A stretch of 64,000 bases of DNA from Fibrisoma montanum (GTDB taxonomy: Bacteria; Bacteroidota; Bacteroidia; Cytophagales; Spirosomataceae). Of the stretch, positions 44,352-54,817 are shown in pieces (the stretch's first letter is position 1; each line of letters opens with the position of its first letter). The translations under genes were made by a program, and so were the position numbers. The notes under the pieces were generated by a model, which saw nothing but the letters and a program-made list of their open reading frames with translations, was not told the DNA's origin and ran no database searches. The DNA lies in the NCBI RefSeq assembly GCF_003583365.1, contig NZ_QXED01000005.1, positions 1 to 64,000 of the forward strand, read 5' to 3'.

Positions 44352-45269
44352 ATGACAAAACCAACACTTGCCGATTACCTGCAGCTTCACTTTATCGTGG
44401 TAATCTGGGGCTTCACGGCCATTCTGGGCAAGTTTCTGGAACCACTGTCGTCGCCGGTGGTGGTGCTGTACAGAACGTTGCTGGCGGCTGGTGGCATGGC
44501 GCTGGTCCTGTATGCCCGGAAGCAGTCTGTGCAGCTGGCCCCCGGCGAACGCCTGCGTCTGCTGGCAACGGGCGGCCTGATTGCCCTGCACTGGATCGCG
44601 TTTTTTGCCGCGGCCCGCATCGCCAACGTATCGGTCTGCCTGGCCGGAATGGCCACCAGTTCCCTCTGGGCCAGTTTGCTGGAGCCGCTGCTGCTACGTC
44701 GGCGCATACGGTCCGTCGAGGTTTTTCTGGGCGCGGTGGTCATGGTCGGGCTGTACCTCATTTTCCGGTTTGAATTTGATAAGATGGCCGGGCTGCTGAT
44801 GGCGGTTCTGTCGGCGATGCTCTCCTCGCTGTTTACCATCATCAACAGCCGGTTCACCCAGCGGCACAATGCGCTGGTTATCTCCTTTTACGAAATGAGT
44901 GGGGCGTTCGTCACCTCGGCGCTGTTTGTCGGTCTGTTGCTCGGATTCGGGCAGTCTGAAGGGCCGCTGGTGCCGGTGTCGGGGCTTCATTGGCTATGGC
45001 TGGCGATCCTGTCGTTTGTCTGTACTGTATACGCTTACACCATCGGAATTCGGCTGTTGCGTAAGTTTTCGCCGTACATGGCCGTCTTAACCGTAAATTT
45101 GGAGCCGGTGTATGGCATTTTGCTGGCTGTTGTAATTTTTGGCAGCTCAGAGCGCATGACGCCGGGGTTCTACGCTGGTACGCTGGTTATTCTGGCCGCC
45201 GTGCTGGCGTACCCGTTTCTGAACCGGACTATGCGCAAAACGCAGGTTCAACTGCCTACATCGACTTAG
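44352..45269 (+). CDS. EamA/DMT-family transporter
   Basis: 305 residues from the ATG at 44352 (MTKPTLADYLQL). Ten membrane segments in two EamA repeats, with FTAILGK in the first segment and NLEPVYGILLAVVIFGS in the penultimate pair. Exports or imports small metabolites; substrate unknown. It stops 9 bp before the next membrane-protein gene. Confidence 0.88.
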   Translation: MTKPTLADYLQLHFIVVIWGFTAILGKFLEPLSSPVVVLYRTLLAAGGMALVLYARKQSVQLAPGERLRLLATGGLIALHWIAFFAAARIANVSVCLAGMATSSLWASLLEPLLLRRRIRSVEVFLGAVVMVGLYLIFRFEFDKMAGLLMAVLSAMLSSLFTIINSRFTQRHNALVISFYEMSGAFVTSALFVGLLLGFGQSEGPLVPVSGLHWLWLAILSFVCTVYAYTIGIRLLRKFSPYMAVLTVNLEPVYGILLAVVIFGSSERMTPGFYAGTLVILAAVLAYPFLNRTMRKTQVQLPTST

Positions 45270-45278
45270 TTCTTCGGC

Positions 45279-46706
45279 ATGATATCATCTACATCGTCGC
45301 GTTTCGCTACGTTTTTACTCCTGAGTGTTGCCGTGCTGGTGGCGGTCCCACTGGCCGTGCTATCGGCTTATAACCATCCATCGCCCGCCGACGACTACTG
45401 CTTTGCCAACACGGCCATGCAGTATGGGTTCTGGCAGGCCCAGCAATTTTACTACGATGGCTGGAGCGGCCGGTTCTTTCACAATTTCATCGTTCATTCG
45501 AGTCCGCTGACTATCGGCTGGTATGACGGCTATAAACTATACCCGCTCGTTCTGCTGGTCCTGTTGATGGCCAGTGTCTACGCGCTTTCCAGCCAGTGGC
45601 TACATGGTTTCGACACCCGGACAAAGGTGACGTTTGCGGCCGGGCTGTTCGTTGGGTTTATGGCTACGCTGGCCGGACTGGCCGAGTTTCTGTACTGGTA
45701 CGCGGGCATGGCCTGCTACAGCCTGTCGTGCGTGCTGTTTCTGTTTCTGCTGGCTACGTTGCTGGCACACGGGCGACAGGGGTTCCGGCTTCAGGCCGGC
45801 TACATCGTAACGGAAGCCTTGCTGATTACGGGCATCATCGGGTCGAGCGAAACCAGCATGGTCATGGTGATGTCGCTGCTTGGTCTGCTGGCGCTGGGCG
45901 AACTGATTCAGCAGCGTCGGCTGTCGGCTACGATGCTGGTGTTGCTGGTCGTGTCGGCCGTTGGGTGCTATTACCTCATTACGGCCCCCGGCAACGCCAT
46001 CCGGATGGGATCGAACGCGAACAGCAGCAACATTCCGCTGACGCTGACGTCGTCGCTGCGCTACTCGGTCGGCTACGTGACCCGCCAGTTCTTCGCAACG
46101 CCGTTGCTGCCCATGTCGCTGCTGTACCTGCCAATCGCCTACCAGCTGACGGCCCGGCCACTACCGGCTTACCTGCGCCTTCATCCGCTGCTGGCTCTGC
46201 TGCACGGGGGAGCTACGGTGCTGGTGCTGATCTCGCTGCACTTCTATGGGGTCGGGATTGCGCCCGTGCCCAGGCTGGTCAACATCATCAATCTGGTGTT
46301 CTGGCTGAGCTGGGGCTATAACCTGACGCTCTGGGTAGCCCGGCTGCGTCCGCGGCTACAGCCGGCGCTGTGGCAGCCCTACGCCAAACCGGCCCTGGTA
46401 GGTATCGCCGTATGGGTGGCCGTAACAGTCTGGTTTGGACCGGTGGTGCACATGGTCTACGAAGACCTGTGGAACGGTCGGCCGCAGGCCTACGACCGGG
46501 CCATGCAGCAGCGGTATGAGCAACTGACAACAGTCGGCGACAGCCAGGCTGTTCTGGCTCCGTTGCCGGTGTATCCGGCATCCATGTTTCTGGAAGACGT
46601 AAAGGATAATCCGGAGCACCTCTGGAACCGGTGCTGGGCCGATTATTATCATAAGAAAACCATTGTGCTGAAAGCCGGTGCCGACCGCGAAGGCCTGACG
46701 CAATAA
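45279..46706 (+). CDS. DUF6056/GT-C-like polytopic membrane protein
   Basis: 475 residues with about nine membrane segments. The first extracytoplasmic loop carries an acidic pair in HPSPADDYCFANTA, the position of catalytic Asp residues in GT-C glycosyltransferases. GT-C enzymes use lipid-linked sugars on the periplasmic side. The downstream GtrB-like genes could supply such donors. The family assignment is by overall pattern and moderately sure. Confidence 0.7.
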   Translation: MISSTSSRFATFLLLSVAVLVAVPLAVLSAYNHPSPADDYCFANTAMQYGFWQAQQFYYDGWSGRFFHNFIVHSSPLTIGWYDGYKLYPLVLLVLLMASVYALSSQWLHGFDTRTKVTFAAGLFVGFMATLAGLAEFLYWYAGMACYSLSCVLFLFLLATLLAHGRQGFRLQAGYIVTEALLITGIIGSSETSMVMVMSLLGLLALGELIQQRRLSATMLVLLVVSAVGCYYLITAPGNAIRMGSNANSSNIPLTLTSSLRYSVGYVTRQFFATPLLPMSLLYLPIAYQLTARPLPAYLRLHPLLALLHGGATVLVLISLHFYGVGIAPVPRLVNIINLVFWLSWGYNLTLWVARLRPRLQPALWQPYAKPALVGIAVWVAVTVWFGPVVHMVYEDLWNGRPQAYDRAMQQRYEQLTTVGDSQAVLAPLPVYPASMFLEDVKDNPEHLWNRCWADYYHKKTIVLKAGADREGLTQ

Positions 46707-46797
46707 CTCATCGACGCCAGATGACGGCAGCAATCCGGTACGTGCGGTTTGATAAACGTACGGTTGAGCGTCGGCTTCTGGCATTTGACATGCCACT

Positions 46798-48552
46798 ATG
46801 GAGCAGTTATCTGTTTTACCAACCAAGTCTGTTGCGCCGAGTCTGCTGCGCCGGGTTGCTTTGCCGCTGGTGTCCATACCCTTGGTCTGTTTCGTGGCGC
46901 TCCTGTTGACGTATACGGTCAATGTACCGTGGATGGACGACCTGGATGCGTTCCTGAACTTTATCATCGGTTATACCGATGCCCGCACAACGGCCGAAAA
47001 GCTCGACTGGCTCCTGCGGCCTAACAACGAACACCGCATCCTCATCGCCAAGCTGATCACGCTGGGCATGTATGACCTGACGGGCGAGGTGAATTTCCGG
47101 GGATTGATTTTCTGTGCGTTTGTCTTTCTCGCCGGGATTCTGGGCCTGTTCTACTGGGTGTTCCGGTCGATGAAGTTACCGCTGCTGGCGTTTGCGCCGG
47201 TTCCGTTTTTTCTGCTGCAACCGCAGCACTACCTGACCAGCATCTGGGCCATCACGGGCCTGCAGCACCAGGTGGTTGTTTTTCTGACGTTCTCGGCTAT
47301 CTACCTGCTGGCCGGGCGCGGCCGGGAGCGGTTTGCGGGCGCTACGGTGCTGCAACTGCTGGCGTCGCTGTCGATGAGCAACGGCCTGTTTGGCTGGGTG
47401 GCCGGGGCGGTTGTGCTGGCCATGCAGCAGCACTGGCGTCGATTGGGGATCTGGCTGGCTATTGGGATTGTCACGATCGTTTTCTACTTCCACGACTTCA
47501 GCAGCCCGCAGGGCAACGAAACCAGCTTTTCGTTTTTCCTGAAATACCCGTATCTGGTGTTCTCCGGTTTCTTCACGTTCACGGGGGCGCTGTTCGACTT
47601 TTTTCCGGGCCAGCCCATTTTCTGGCGCAGCGTACTGCCGACGCTTGCCGGACTGGTCGTGATTCCAATGATGCTCTGGTTTTTGTGGCAGATGAACTGG
47701 GAAACCATCTCGTTCCGTCGATCGGGTGGCTCAGGCTGGTCGTCGGTTGGGCGGCCGGAGGATGTGTTGCAGAAACGCCGGTATTTCTTCACCGGCTGCT
47801 ACGCGTTCCTGATGGTCAACGCCGTCATTGTGGCGTTTCTACGTCCCCGGTTTGGCTATAATGTCATGCTGGTGAGCAACTACATGCTGTACCCGGCCGT
47901 GCTGGTGGTGCTGTTGTACCTAAACGGCCTGAGCGAGTTTCGGGTGGGCCGTACCGTGACGCAGTGGTTCCGGATCGGGCTGGTGCTGAGCGTACTGGTA
48001 TGGGGTGTTTCCTACATGCGGCACTGGCCTAAAGTATCCCAGCGCCGGCAGATGCTGCTCAGTTTTGCCTTTGACCAGCAGCACAACCAGGTGGGACTCG
48101 GTGCTACTCCCGGAACGCCCTTTGCCGACATGGCCCGCCAGGTAATCAATGAGACGATCAGGCGCGGAATGTACAATTATCCGGCCGAGACTGCCACGTT
48201 ATTTGAGCCGGTGCTGCGCCCCGCAACCCGTACCTTGCCGCCTGATCCGCTCCTGAAACTGGAGCGCGTTGATAACGACTACAGTACGGTGGTGCAGACA
48301 ACCAACTGGTCGCCCCCGGCCGCTACCCGCCAGGCTTACGTAGTGGCCGTTTCTGATCGGTGGACGTTCCTGTTTCCGACGGAGTCGTATTTTTCGCCGG
48401 GGCCGTTCTTCCTGAATCGCCCCGTACCGGGCCTGCGGGCTGAGGTCATCCGGGGAATGCTGCACCCGGGCACGTACCGGATCGGCATGCTGATTCTGCC
48501 CGGAAATACCCAGCCGGTTCGGTTCAGCAACCAGACCATTACTGTGCCATAG
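46798..48552 (+). CDS. Second GT-C-like polytopic membrane protein
   Basis: 584 residues: about ten membrane segments and a soluble C-terminal part of about 150 residues. An acidic loop, PWMDDLDAFLN, follows the first segment, again as in GT-C enzymes; NEHRILIAKL comes soon after. The end overlaps the GTG of the next gene by one base. It is not obviously a duplicate of the previous protein. Probable role: transfer of a sugar from a polyprenyl carrier to a surface glycan. Confidence 0.68.
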   Translation: MEQLSVLPTKSVAPSLLRRVALPLVSIPLVCFVALLLTYTVNVPWMDDLDAFLNFIIGYTDARTTAEKLDWLLRPNNEHRILIAKLITLGMYDLTGEVNFRGLIFCAFVFLAGILGLFYWVFRSMKLPLLAFAPVPFFLLQPQHYLTSIWAITGLQHQVVVFLTFSAIYLLAGRGRERFAGATVLQLLASLSMSNGLFGWVAGAVVLAMQQHWRRLGIWLAIGIVTIVFYFHDFSSPQGNETSFSFFLKYPYLVFSGFFTFTGALFDFFPGQPIFWRSVLPTLAGLVVIPMMLWFLWQMNWETISFRRSGGSGWSSVGRPEDVLQKRRYFFTGCYAFLMVNAVIVAFLRPRFGYNVMLVSNYMLYPAVLVVLLYLNGLSEFRVGRTVTQWFRIGLVLSVLVWGVSYMRHWPKVSQRRQMLLSFAFDQQHNQVGLGATPGTPFADMARQVINETIRRGMYNYPAETATLFEPVLRPATRTLPPDPLLKLERVDNDYSTVVQTTNWSPPAATRQAYVVAVSDRWTFLFPTESYFSPGPFFLNRPVPGLRAEVIRGMLHPGTYRIGMLILPGNTQPVRFSNQTITVP

Positions 48553-49580
48553 TGAAAAAACGCGTACTTTTGCCCGCAGGAACCGTTTCATTCCTTACTA
48601 CCTTGTCTGAGCCGCAGATCTCGATTGTTGCCCCGCTGTATAACGAACGCGAATCGTTTCCGCACCTCGTTGCCCGACTCAATGCCGTCATGGATGCGTC
48701 GCCACTTCGCATTGAGGTGGTGCTGATCGACGACGGCAGCCGCGATAACACGGCCGCCCTGATGCAGCAGGTGGCCCTCACCGACGACCGCTACCACTGC
48801 GTTTTTCTGTCCCGTAACTACGGTCATCAGATTGCGTTGTCGGCCGGTATTGCGTCGGCCCGGGCTACCGAAGCCCTCTTCATCATCGACGGCGACCTAC
48901 AGGACCCGCCCGAACTGCTAACCGATTTCTACGACAAATACCTGGAGGGCTACGACGTCGTGTATGCCATTCGGAAAAAGCGGAAGGAGGGCGTATTCAA
49001 ACGGCTGGCGTACTCGATGTTTTACCGGTTGATGCGCTCGATTTCGTACGTTGACATACCGCTCGACAGTGGTGATTTTTCGCTCATCAGCCGCCGGGTG
49101 GCCGACGTACTGAGTCAGATGCCGGAAGAGAGCCGCTTTATCCGGGGCATGCGTAGCTGGATCGGTTTCAGTCAGATTGGCATAGAATACGAGCGGGATG
49201 CCCGCGTGGCCGGTGCGCCGAAATATTCGTTCAAGATGCTGCGGAAACTGGCGTATAACGGGATTTTCAACTTCAGTGAGTACCCGATCAAGCTGGTGAC
49301 GCGCCTGGGGCTGATTACCTTCACGATCGCCTTTCTGTACCTGATTCAAACGCTGATCAAGAAGTATTTTTACGGCGACGTACCGCAGGGCTTCACGGCG
49401 ACGCTGTTCGTCATTGTCCTCTTCAGCGGGGTGCAGCTGATCGCGCTGGGGCTGATCGGCGAATACGTACTGCGAATTTTCTTTCAGACCAAAGGACGGC
49501 CGCTGTACATTGTTAAAGAGGTGATCCGGCAGAAAGAACGACAGCCGCCCCGACCCGTTGAAGCGGCCCCGGCCCGCTGA
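48552..49580 (+). CDS. GtrB/DPM1-like GT2 glycosyltransferase 1
   Basis: 342 residues from a GTG at 48552. A TTG at 48603 would give a start nearer the usual position (SEPQISIVAPLYNE), and a TACTTTTG promoter box at 48565-48572 also supports the later start. The GT2 domain has VVLIDDGSRDNT and IIDGDLQDPPE (DxD region), then two C-terminal membrane segments (about 235-310). Members load a sugar onto polyprenyl phosphate for flipping. Confidence 0.88.
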   Translation: MKKRVLLPAGTVSFLTTLSEPQISIVAPLYNERESFPHLVARLNAVMDASPLRIEVVLIDDGSRDNTAALMQQVALTDDRYHCVFLSRNYGHQIALSAGIASARATEALFIIDGDLQDPPELLTDFYDKYLEGYDVVYAIRKKRKEGVFKRLAYSMFYRLMRSISYVDIPLDSGDFSLISRRVADVLSQMPEESRFIRGMRSWIGFSQIGIEYERDARVAGAPKYSFKMLRKLAYNGIFNFSEYPIKLVTRLGLITFTIAFLYLIQTLIKKYFYGDVPQGFTATLFVIVLFSGVQLIALGLIGEYVLRIFFQTKGRPLYIVKEVIRQKERQPPRPVEAAPAR

Positions 49581-49628
49581 GTCAGGACCTCAGCCTAAGC
49601 TGTCGTGTAAGATTTCGGAGAAACCGGC

Positions 49629-49636
49629 TATTTTTG
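49629..49636 (+). promoter_or_regulatory. Candidate -7 box (TATTTTTG) before GT2 gene 2
   Basis: Exact TAnnTTTG match 16 bp before the ATG at 49653, implying a very short leader. A clear -33 element was not seen. Confidence 0.4.
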
Positions 49637-49652
49637 CCCCGCACTACCCGTA

Positions 49653-50627
49653 ATGCCCTTGGAGACCGTAGCGGCCACGTATTCTGAACGCATCAATATT
49701 GTCATTCCTCTTTTCAACGATTGGCCCGCTTTAGGTCTACTCCTGGAGCGAATCCGGACGGTGGTGGATGCACCCCTGCGGGACCGGCTGGCGTTTCTGA
49801 TCGTCGACGATTGCTCGGCAACCGACTTTGAGGCTCTGCCGCAGGGCGTCGGGCAGTCGCTGTCGGTGCTGCGGCTATTCCGGAACGTTGGTCACCAGAA
49901 AGCCATCGCACTCGGCCTGTCGTACCTGGCCGATCAGGAAGAACAGTACCCAACCATCGTTATGGACTCCGACGGTGAGGATCGCCCCGAAGACATCATC
50001 AAACTCCTGGAAATGGGCATTGCTCAACCCGGTCGCGTGGTATTCGCCCACCGCGCCAAACGGCACGAAAGCTTCATGTTCCGGCTGTTCTACACGATCT
50101 ATAAAACCGTGTTCCGGCTGCTGACCGGCAAAGTGATCACGTTTGGTAATTTCAGTCTTATACCGGCTTCGCGGCTGCGAAAACTGGCCCACGTATCCGA
50201 AATATGGAATAACTACCCCGGGGGCGTTATCCGGTCGCGACTGCCCTACACGGCCGTACCGCTGGAGCGCGGTCGGCGGCTGGCGGGGCAGTCAAAAATG
50301 AATTTTGTGTCGCTGATCATGCACGGGCTGAGTGCCGTGTCGGTCCTGATGGATACGACGGCCGTCCGGATTCTGCTGTTCTGCGTCATGATGGCGGCCG
50401 TATCGGCGGTGGGAATCGGCGTGGCCGTATACCTGCGGCTGTTCACCAACACGGCCGTACCGGGCTGGGCGAGCTACCTCGTGTTTTCGTTTCTGATTCT
50501 GATTTTACAGGCTTTTTTGATTTCGTTGCTGCTGGTATTCATTGTGTTGACCTACCGAACGCAACCGCAGTTCATCCCCGCCCGGCAATACCGGGACTTT
50601 GTGGAGCGGGTCGAGCGCGTTTACTGA
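49653..50627 (+). CDS. GtrB/DPM1-like GT2 glycosyltransferase 2
   Basis: 324 residues. The GT2 domain has INIVIPLFNDW, FLIVDDCSATD and VMDSDGEDRPED; two membrane segments follow at about 230-300. The sequence differs enough from the preceding GT2 to suggest a different sugar donor or acceptor. Like its neighbour it should make a polyprenyl-phosphate sugar for the GT-C-like enzymes. Confidence 0.87.
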   Translation: MPLETVAATYSERINIVIPLFNDWPALGLLLERIRTVVDAPLRDRLAFLIVDDCSATDFEALPQGVGQSLSVLRLFRNVGHQKAIALGLSYLADQEEQYPTIVMDSDGEDRPEDIIKLLEMGIAQPGRVVFAHRAKRHESFMFRLFYTIYKTVFRLLTGKVITFGNFSLIPASRLRKLAHVSEIWNNYPGGVIRSRLPYTAVPLERGRRLAGQSKMNFVSLIMHGLSAVSVLMDTTAVRILLFCVMMAAVSAVGIGVAVYLRLFTNTAVPGWASYLVFSFLILILQAFLISLLLVFIVLTYRTQPQFIPARQYRDFVERVERVY

Positions 50628-50636
50628 TTTTGCCGT

Positions 50637-52130
50637 ATGCTGTTCAACTCGCTACAGTTCATTCTTTTTTTTATCGTTGTTACACTCGCCTACTTCAGCC
50701 TGAAGTGGCAGGGGAGGTGGGTGTTGCTGCTGCTGGCCAGTTGTTATTTCTACATGGTGTTCCAGCCGGTCTATATCCTGATCCTGCTGCTGACCATTGT
50801 AATCGACTACATTGCCGGGCTGCTGATCGAACGGACCGAAGGCCAGACCCGGCGCTGGCTGCTGATACTCTCACTGATCTCCAACCTCGGTATTCTGGCA
50901 TTCTTCAAGTACCTGGGGTTTTTAACGGAAAATATTGCCGGGCTTTTTAACGTCCTGCACTTGCCCGAACTGGCCGATCAGATCACCTACGTGATCGACC
51001 GCGTGTTTGTGAAAGTGCTGCACGTATTCGGGCAGAGCGGCATCAGTTCGTTTAAGGACAACGCCACCAGTATCCTGCCCATCGGCCTGTCGTTCCATAC
51101 GTTTCAGGCTATGAGTTACACCATCGAGGTGTACCGCGGCAATCAGAAAGCCGAGCGGCATTTCGGGATTTACGCGCTCTACGTCATGTTCTACCCGCAG
51201 CTTGTGGCCGGGCCGATCGAGCGCCCGCAGAACGTACTGCACCAGTATCATACGTTTTTCCCGTACGATTTTGAGAACGTAAAGGCCGGACTCATGCAGA
51301 TGGCGTTTGGCTTGTTCAAGAAGGTGGTTATCGCCGACCGGCTGGTTATGATGGTCGATCCGGCGTTCAACAACCCCGATCAGCACAACGGCCTGACGCT
51401 GCTCGTCGCGACGTTCTTCTTCACGTTCCAGATTTACTGCGACTTTTCGGCTTATTCCGACATTGCCATCGGCGCTGCGCGGGTGATGGGCTTTACGCTC
51501 ATGGAAAACTTCCGGACGCCCTACATCGCTCGCTCAATCACCGATTTCTGGCGTCGCTGGCACATCTCACTGTCGACCTGGTTCCGCGATTATCTGTACA
51601 TCCCGTTGGGCGGTAATCGGAAAGGGGAGGCCCGCCGGAACCTGAACCAGTTGACGGTATTTCTGGCCAGCGGCCTGTGGCACGGCGCCAACTGGACCTA
51701 CGTGATCTGGGGTGGTCTGCATGGTGTGTATCAGGTCGGAGCTGGTCTGCGCGATAAGTACCTGAAGCGGCAGGGAATCGAACTTCCCGAACAAAACCGG
51801 CTCTATCAAACGCTGCAGCTCCTGCTGACCTTCGGGCTGGTGATGCTGACCTGGGTGTTTTTCCGGGCCCGGAGCGTTGGCGATGCGTTTCTGATTCTGG
51901 GTCGGATCGGTACGTTATCGTTCAGGGATACGGTCAGTACGCCCCTGAACGCGACTGAAATGGGATTCAGTATTTTCCTGATCGCTTTTCTGATGATCAA
52001 GGAATACTACTACCTATACATTCCCACGCGCAACACAGTACGTTTCTACGTGCTGTTTACGCTGATCATGCTGGTGAGCTACCTGTTCGGGGTGTTCTCG
52101 TCCAACCAGTTTATCTACTTCCAGTTTTAA
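50637..52130 (+). CDS. MBOAT-family O-acyltransferase (AlgI/DltB-like)
   Basis: 497 residues, ten or more membrane segments. Motifs: QLVAGPIERPQNVL, DFWRRWHISLSTWFRDYLYIP and GLWHGANWTYVIWGGLHGVYQ, with the invariant His in the last. Such proteins move acyl groups across the membrane onto polysaccharides. An AlgJ/DltD-like partner is absent here. It starts 9 bp after the GT2 gene, so it probably decorates the same glycan. Confidence 0.92.
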   Translation: MLFNSLQFILFFIVVTLAYFSLKWQGRWVLLLLASCYFYMVFQPVYILILLLTIVIDYIAGLLIERTEGQTRRWLLILSLISNLGILAFFKYLGFLTENIAGLFNVLHLPELADQITYVIDRVFVKVLHVFGQSGISSFKDNATSILPIGLSFHTFQAMSYTIEVYRGNQKAERHFGIYALYVMFYPQLVAGPIERPQNVLHQYHTFFPYDFENVKAGLMQMAFGLFKKVVIADRLVMMVDPAFNNPDQHNGLTLLVATFFFTFQIYCDFSAYSDIAIGAARVMGFTLMENFRTPYIARSITDFWRRWHISLSTWFRDYLYIPLGGNRKGEARRNLNQLTVFLASGLWHGANWTYVIWGGLHGVYQVGAGLRDKYLKRQGIELPEQNRLYQTLQLLLTFGLVMLTWVFFRARSVGDAFLILGRIGTLSFRDTVSTPLNATEMGFSIFLIAFLMIKEYYYLYIPTRNTVRFYVLFTLIMLVSYLFGVFSSNQFIYFQF

Positions 52131-54055
52131 CCCCGCGGCAGGTACACCGTGAACGTACTGCCGGCACCGGGCCTGCTTTTGACCGTGATCGTGCCGCCGT
52201 GGTTTTCGACTACCCGTTTGCAGATGGCCAGACCAATGCCCGTACCAGTGTGCTGACTCCGGTTGTTCAGGCGCTGGAACAGCTCAAAAATGCGCTCTTC
52301 GTGCTCCGGATCAAAGCCAATACCGTTGTCGCGGATGGCAATAACTACAAACCCACCAGCCGGCGCCTGTATCCCTGCGGGCAGATCGGTCGGCTGGGTT
52401 TCGCAGACATCGATGTGAATATCGGGCAGTACGTCGGCGCGGCTGAACTTCAGGGCGTTGGACAGCAGGTTTTGAAACAGCTGTCGTAACTGCAGCGGGT
52501 CGCCCTGAATGACCGGCAAGGGATCAATGGCCAGGTTCGCTTTTGTTTCGGTCAGCACCGGTTCCAGATCATCCAGTACGTCGTCGATGATCGTGTTGAG
52601 GTCAACTACCTGGTGGGGCTGGCGGTCGGTGGCGGTACGGGAATACATCAGCAGGCCCCGGATCAACTCCTGCATCCGGGTAACGGCCCCCTGCATGCGC
52701 CGAACCAGATCCGTTCCTCCTTCGCCCAGGGCCGGGCCGTGGGCGTCGAGAATCATGTCCCCGAACGTCCGGACTTTGCGCAGGGGTTCCTGCAGGTCGT
52801 GGGAGGCCGTGTAGGTAAACTGTTCGAGGTTTTCGTTCAGCAGGTTGAGTTCAGAGAGTTTGTTTTCCAGTTGTAGCTGGGTCTGTTTCAGCAGCGTGTG
52901 GTTCGAGAGGGTAATCAGCACCTCACCGTCGAGTGGCACGATCTGAACATCCACCCAGGCGTCGATCCCATCGGCGTTGTAGTGAAATTCGAACCGTTGC
53001 CGGACTTTTTCTTCGGCCGTTTGCCGGTACCGGTCAAACAGTCCCAGCACTTTATACGACGGAAACGACTCGCTCATTAATCGCTGCACAATTGGTGCCG
53101 GCGGGGTTCTGACGTAGTCCGCCAGGGTTCGGTTTGCCAGCGTAATTTCAAAATCAACGATGTCGGAAGCCGGGCCGTTGGTCCGTACGGGCTTCAGGGT
53201 AGCAATGGCCGTGTGCGCCTGGTCAATGATCGACTGGAGCCGGCTGGTGGCTCGTTTGCGGTCGGTAATATCAATGAACGAAGCCAGAAATCCATCGCCC
53301 AGGGGAGACAGGCCGATGTCGACCCACCGGTTGATATGGCTGGAGAAAAATTCAACCCGGGTCGACTGACGCTGCGTGACTACCTGCTGCAGTACCGCCA
53401 TGATGGCGGGGAGATGGTCCGGAGGAACCTGCTGCCGAAACGTTCGCTGCCGGAAATAGTCGGCCGTCAGGCCGGTTAACGCCAGACAAACCGGATTAAA
53501 AAAGGAAACGCGGAAATCGGTGATACGGTCCTGCTCATCCCGGATGGCAACGAAGCCCATCAGGCCACTCAGCGAATTGTCGATGATGCTCTGGAGCATA
53601 GCCGACTGGTCGGCCGGCTGAATGGCTGGTTTAGGCGGTGGAGGAAGTTCCGTAAACGAGATCACCAGGCCATCCAGCAGGGGCGTGGCCTCAATCCGGT
53701 AGCCACCGCTGAACCCGTCGGCATTGTAGGTGAAGTCGAACTGCTGGGCCTGTCTGGCCAGCAGAATTTGCCCGTAGTGATTGAGCAGACCGGTTGCTTT
53801 AACGGAAGGAAGGAAGTGGGTCATCCGCTGGTTCACCACTTCGTCGACAGAATGACCCAGCAACTGGCACAGCGGCCGATTAACCAGCCGGTATACCAGA
53901 TCGATGAGAGGAACCGGCTCGGGGCCGGTTTCTTCCCAGATGGGTTCACAATAGCACACGAAGCCCGGCGATGCATCGAGCATCCCCTGCAACAAATAGA
54001 CGAGCTTTCTGTCGCCTGGATCGGGCTCCGGAAACAATGAAACAGCAGCACTCAT
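52127..54055 (-). CDS. Soluble PAS sensor histidine kinase
   Basis: 642 residues from the ATG at 54055 (an in-frame TTG at 54076 is less likely). Three PAS-like modules (about 15-140, 150-270, 275-390), a short coiled coil, HisKA with [13 protein letters not shown] and HATPase with [15 protein letters not shown] and [12 protein letters not shown]. No membrane segments and no fused receiver. Similar in design to the kinase at 37489. Its end overlaps the convergent MBOAT stop by four bases. Confidence 0.9.
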   Translation of the reverse strand: MSAAVSLFPEPDPGDRKLVYLLQGMLDASPGFVCYCEPIWEETGPEPVPLIDLVYRLVNRPLCQLLGHSVDEVVNQRMTHFLPSVKATGLLNHYGQILLARQAQQFDFTYNADGFSGGYRIEATPLLDGLVISFTELPPPPKPAIQPADQSAMLQSIIDNSLSGLMGFVAIRDEQDRITDFRVSFFNPVCLALTGLTADYFRQRTFRQQVPPDHLPAIMAVLQQVVTQRQSTRVEFFSSHINRWVDIGLSPLGDGFLASFIDITDRKRATSRLQSIIDQAHTAIATLKPVRTNGPASDIVDFEITLANRTLADYVRTPPAPIVQRLMSESFPSYKVLGLFDRYRQTAEEKVRQRFEFHYNADGIDAWVDVQIVPLDGEVLITLSNHTLLKQTQLQLENKLSELNLLNENLEQFTYTASHDLQEPLRKVRTFGDMILDAHGPALGEGGTDLVRRMQGAVTRMQELIRGLLMYSRTATDRQPHQVVDLNTIIDDVLDDLEPVLTETKANLAIDPLPVIQGDPLQLRQLFQNLLSNALKFSRADVLPDIHIDVCETQPTDLPAGIQAPAGGFVVIAIRDNGIGFDPEHEERIFELFQRLNNRSQHTGTGIGLAICKRVVENHGGTITVKSRPGAGSTFTVYLPRG

Positions 54056-54255
54056 AACGTCGGCTTTCTGGGGCAACAGAAACGCACAGACTTTTCTGCC
54101 GCACGTTTGCCGTCAGATCATACGTGCAAAAATAGATCGAAGAAGCTGCATTTTAGTAAACATGAAGGATTCTTGAAGCAGAATTGATAAATCACTACGT
54201 AGCGATACGACGCGTAGGAAAACTAAATGCAGGCGTGCAGGATGAGGTAACTGCC

Positions 54256-54642
54256 TTACCGAAAGGCCAGTACGTAGCGATCGTCAGCTCTGATCAGCAG
54301 GAGTTTGCCGCTGCTGATTTCGGTGCCAAACTCACCGGTCAGAATCAGGCTCCTGTCGGTACTTGTTGGCCAGTTTGTTTCGTCCTGGAAGGTGATGACC
54401 CGCCCCGAGGTTGAGAATGTGCCTTTGCTGATCAGCGGACACAAACTACCGCTGGAGCTGACGCTGTTGACTGTACCGGTGTAGCGTCCCTGCGGCTCAA
54501 ACGTAATCGTAACCTGACAGGGTACCGCCCCGCCCCGCTGGAACGTACCATCGTAAATACCTTCCAGGGGACCCAGCGAATCGTCGGGTTTCTTACAGCC
54601 CAGCAAGAGGACAAGAGCAGAATAAAGAAGCAGTCGTTTCAT
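54256..54642 (-). CDS. Small hypothetical lipoprotein
   Basis: 128 residues; lipobox LLLGC with Cys near residue 16, followed by KKPDD. The mature part is a likely beta-sandwich (GIYDGTFQRGG, QGRYTGTVNSV, GRVITFQDE). No known function. Single gene with no clear partners. Confidence 0.7.
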   Translation of the reverse strand: MKRLLLYSALVLLLGCKKPDDSLGPLEGIYDGTFQRGGAVPCQVTITFEPQGRYTGTVNSVSSSGSLCPLISKGTFSTSGRVITFQDETNWPTSTDRSLILTGEFGTEISSGKLLLIRADDRYVLAFR

Positions 54643-54817
54643 GGGGATAATGCGTATACTAATGCTGTACCGACGAAGGTAATAATCGCTTCAACTACTT
54701 GTCCGGATATTTACTGGAAGCGGCTGTTTCCCTAATTAAAGGCCGCATGAAACGAACGGCCCCCCGCCGGCGCATCAACTGAAGGCCGGCGAGGGGCAGT
54801 CGTAAAACAACCGGCCG

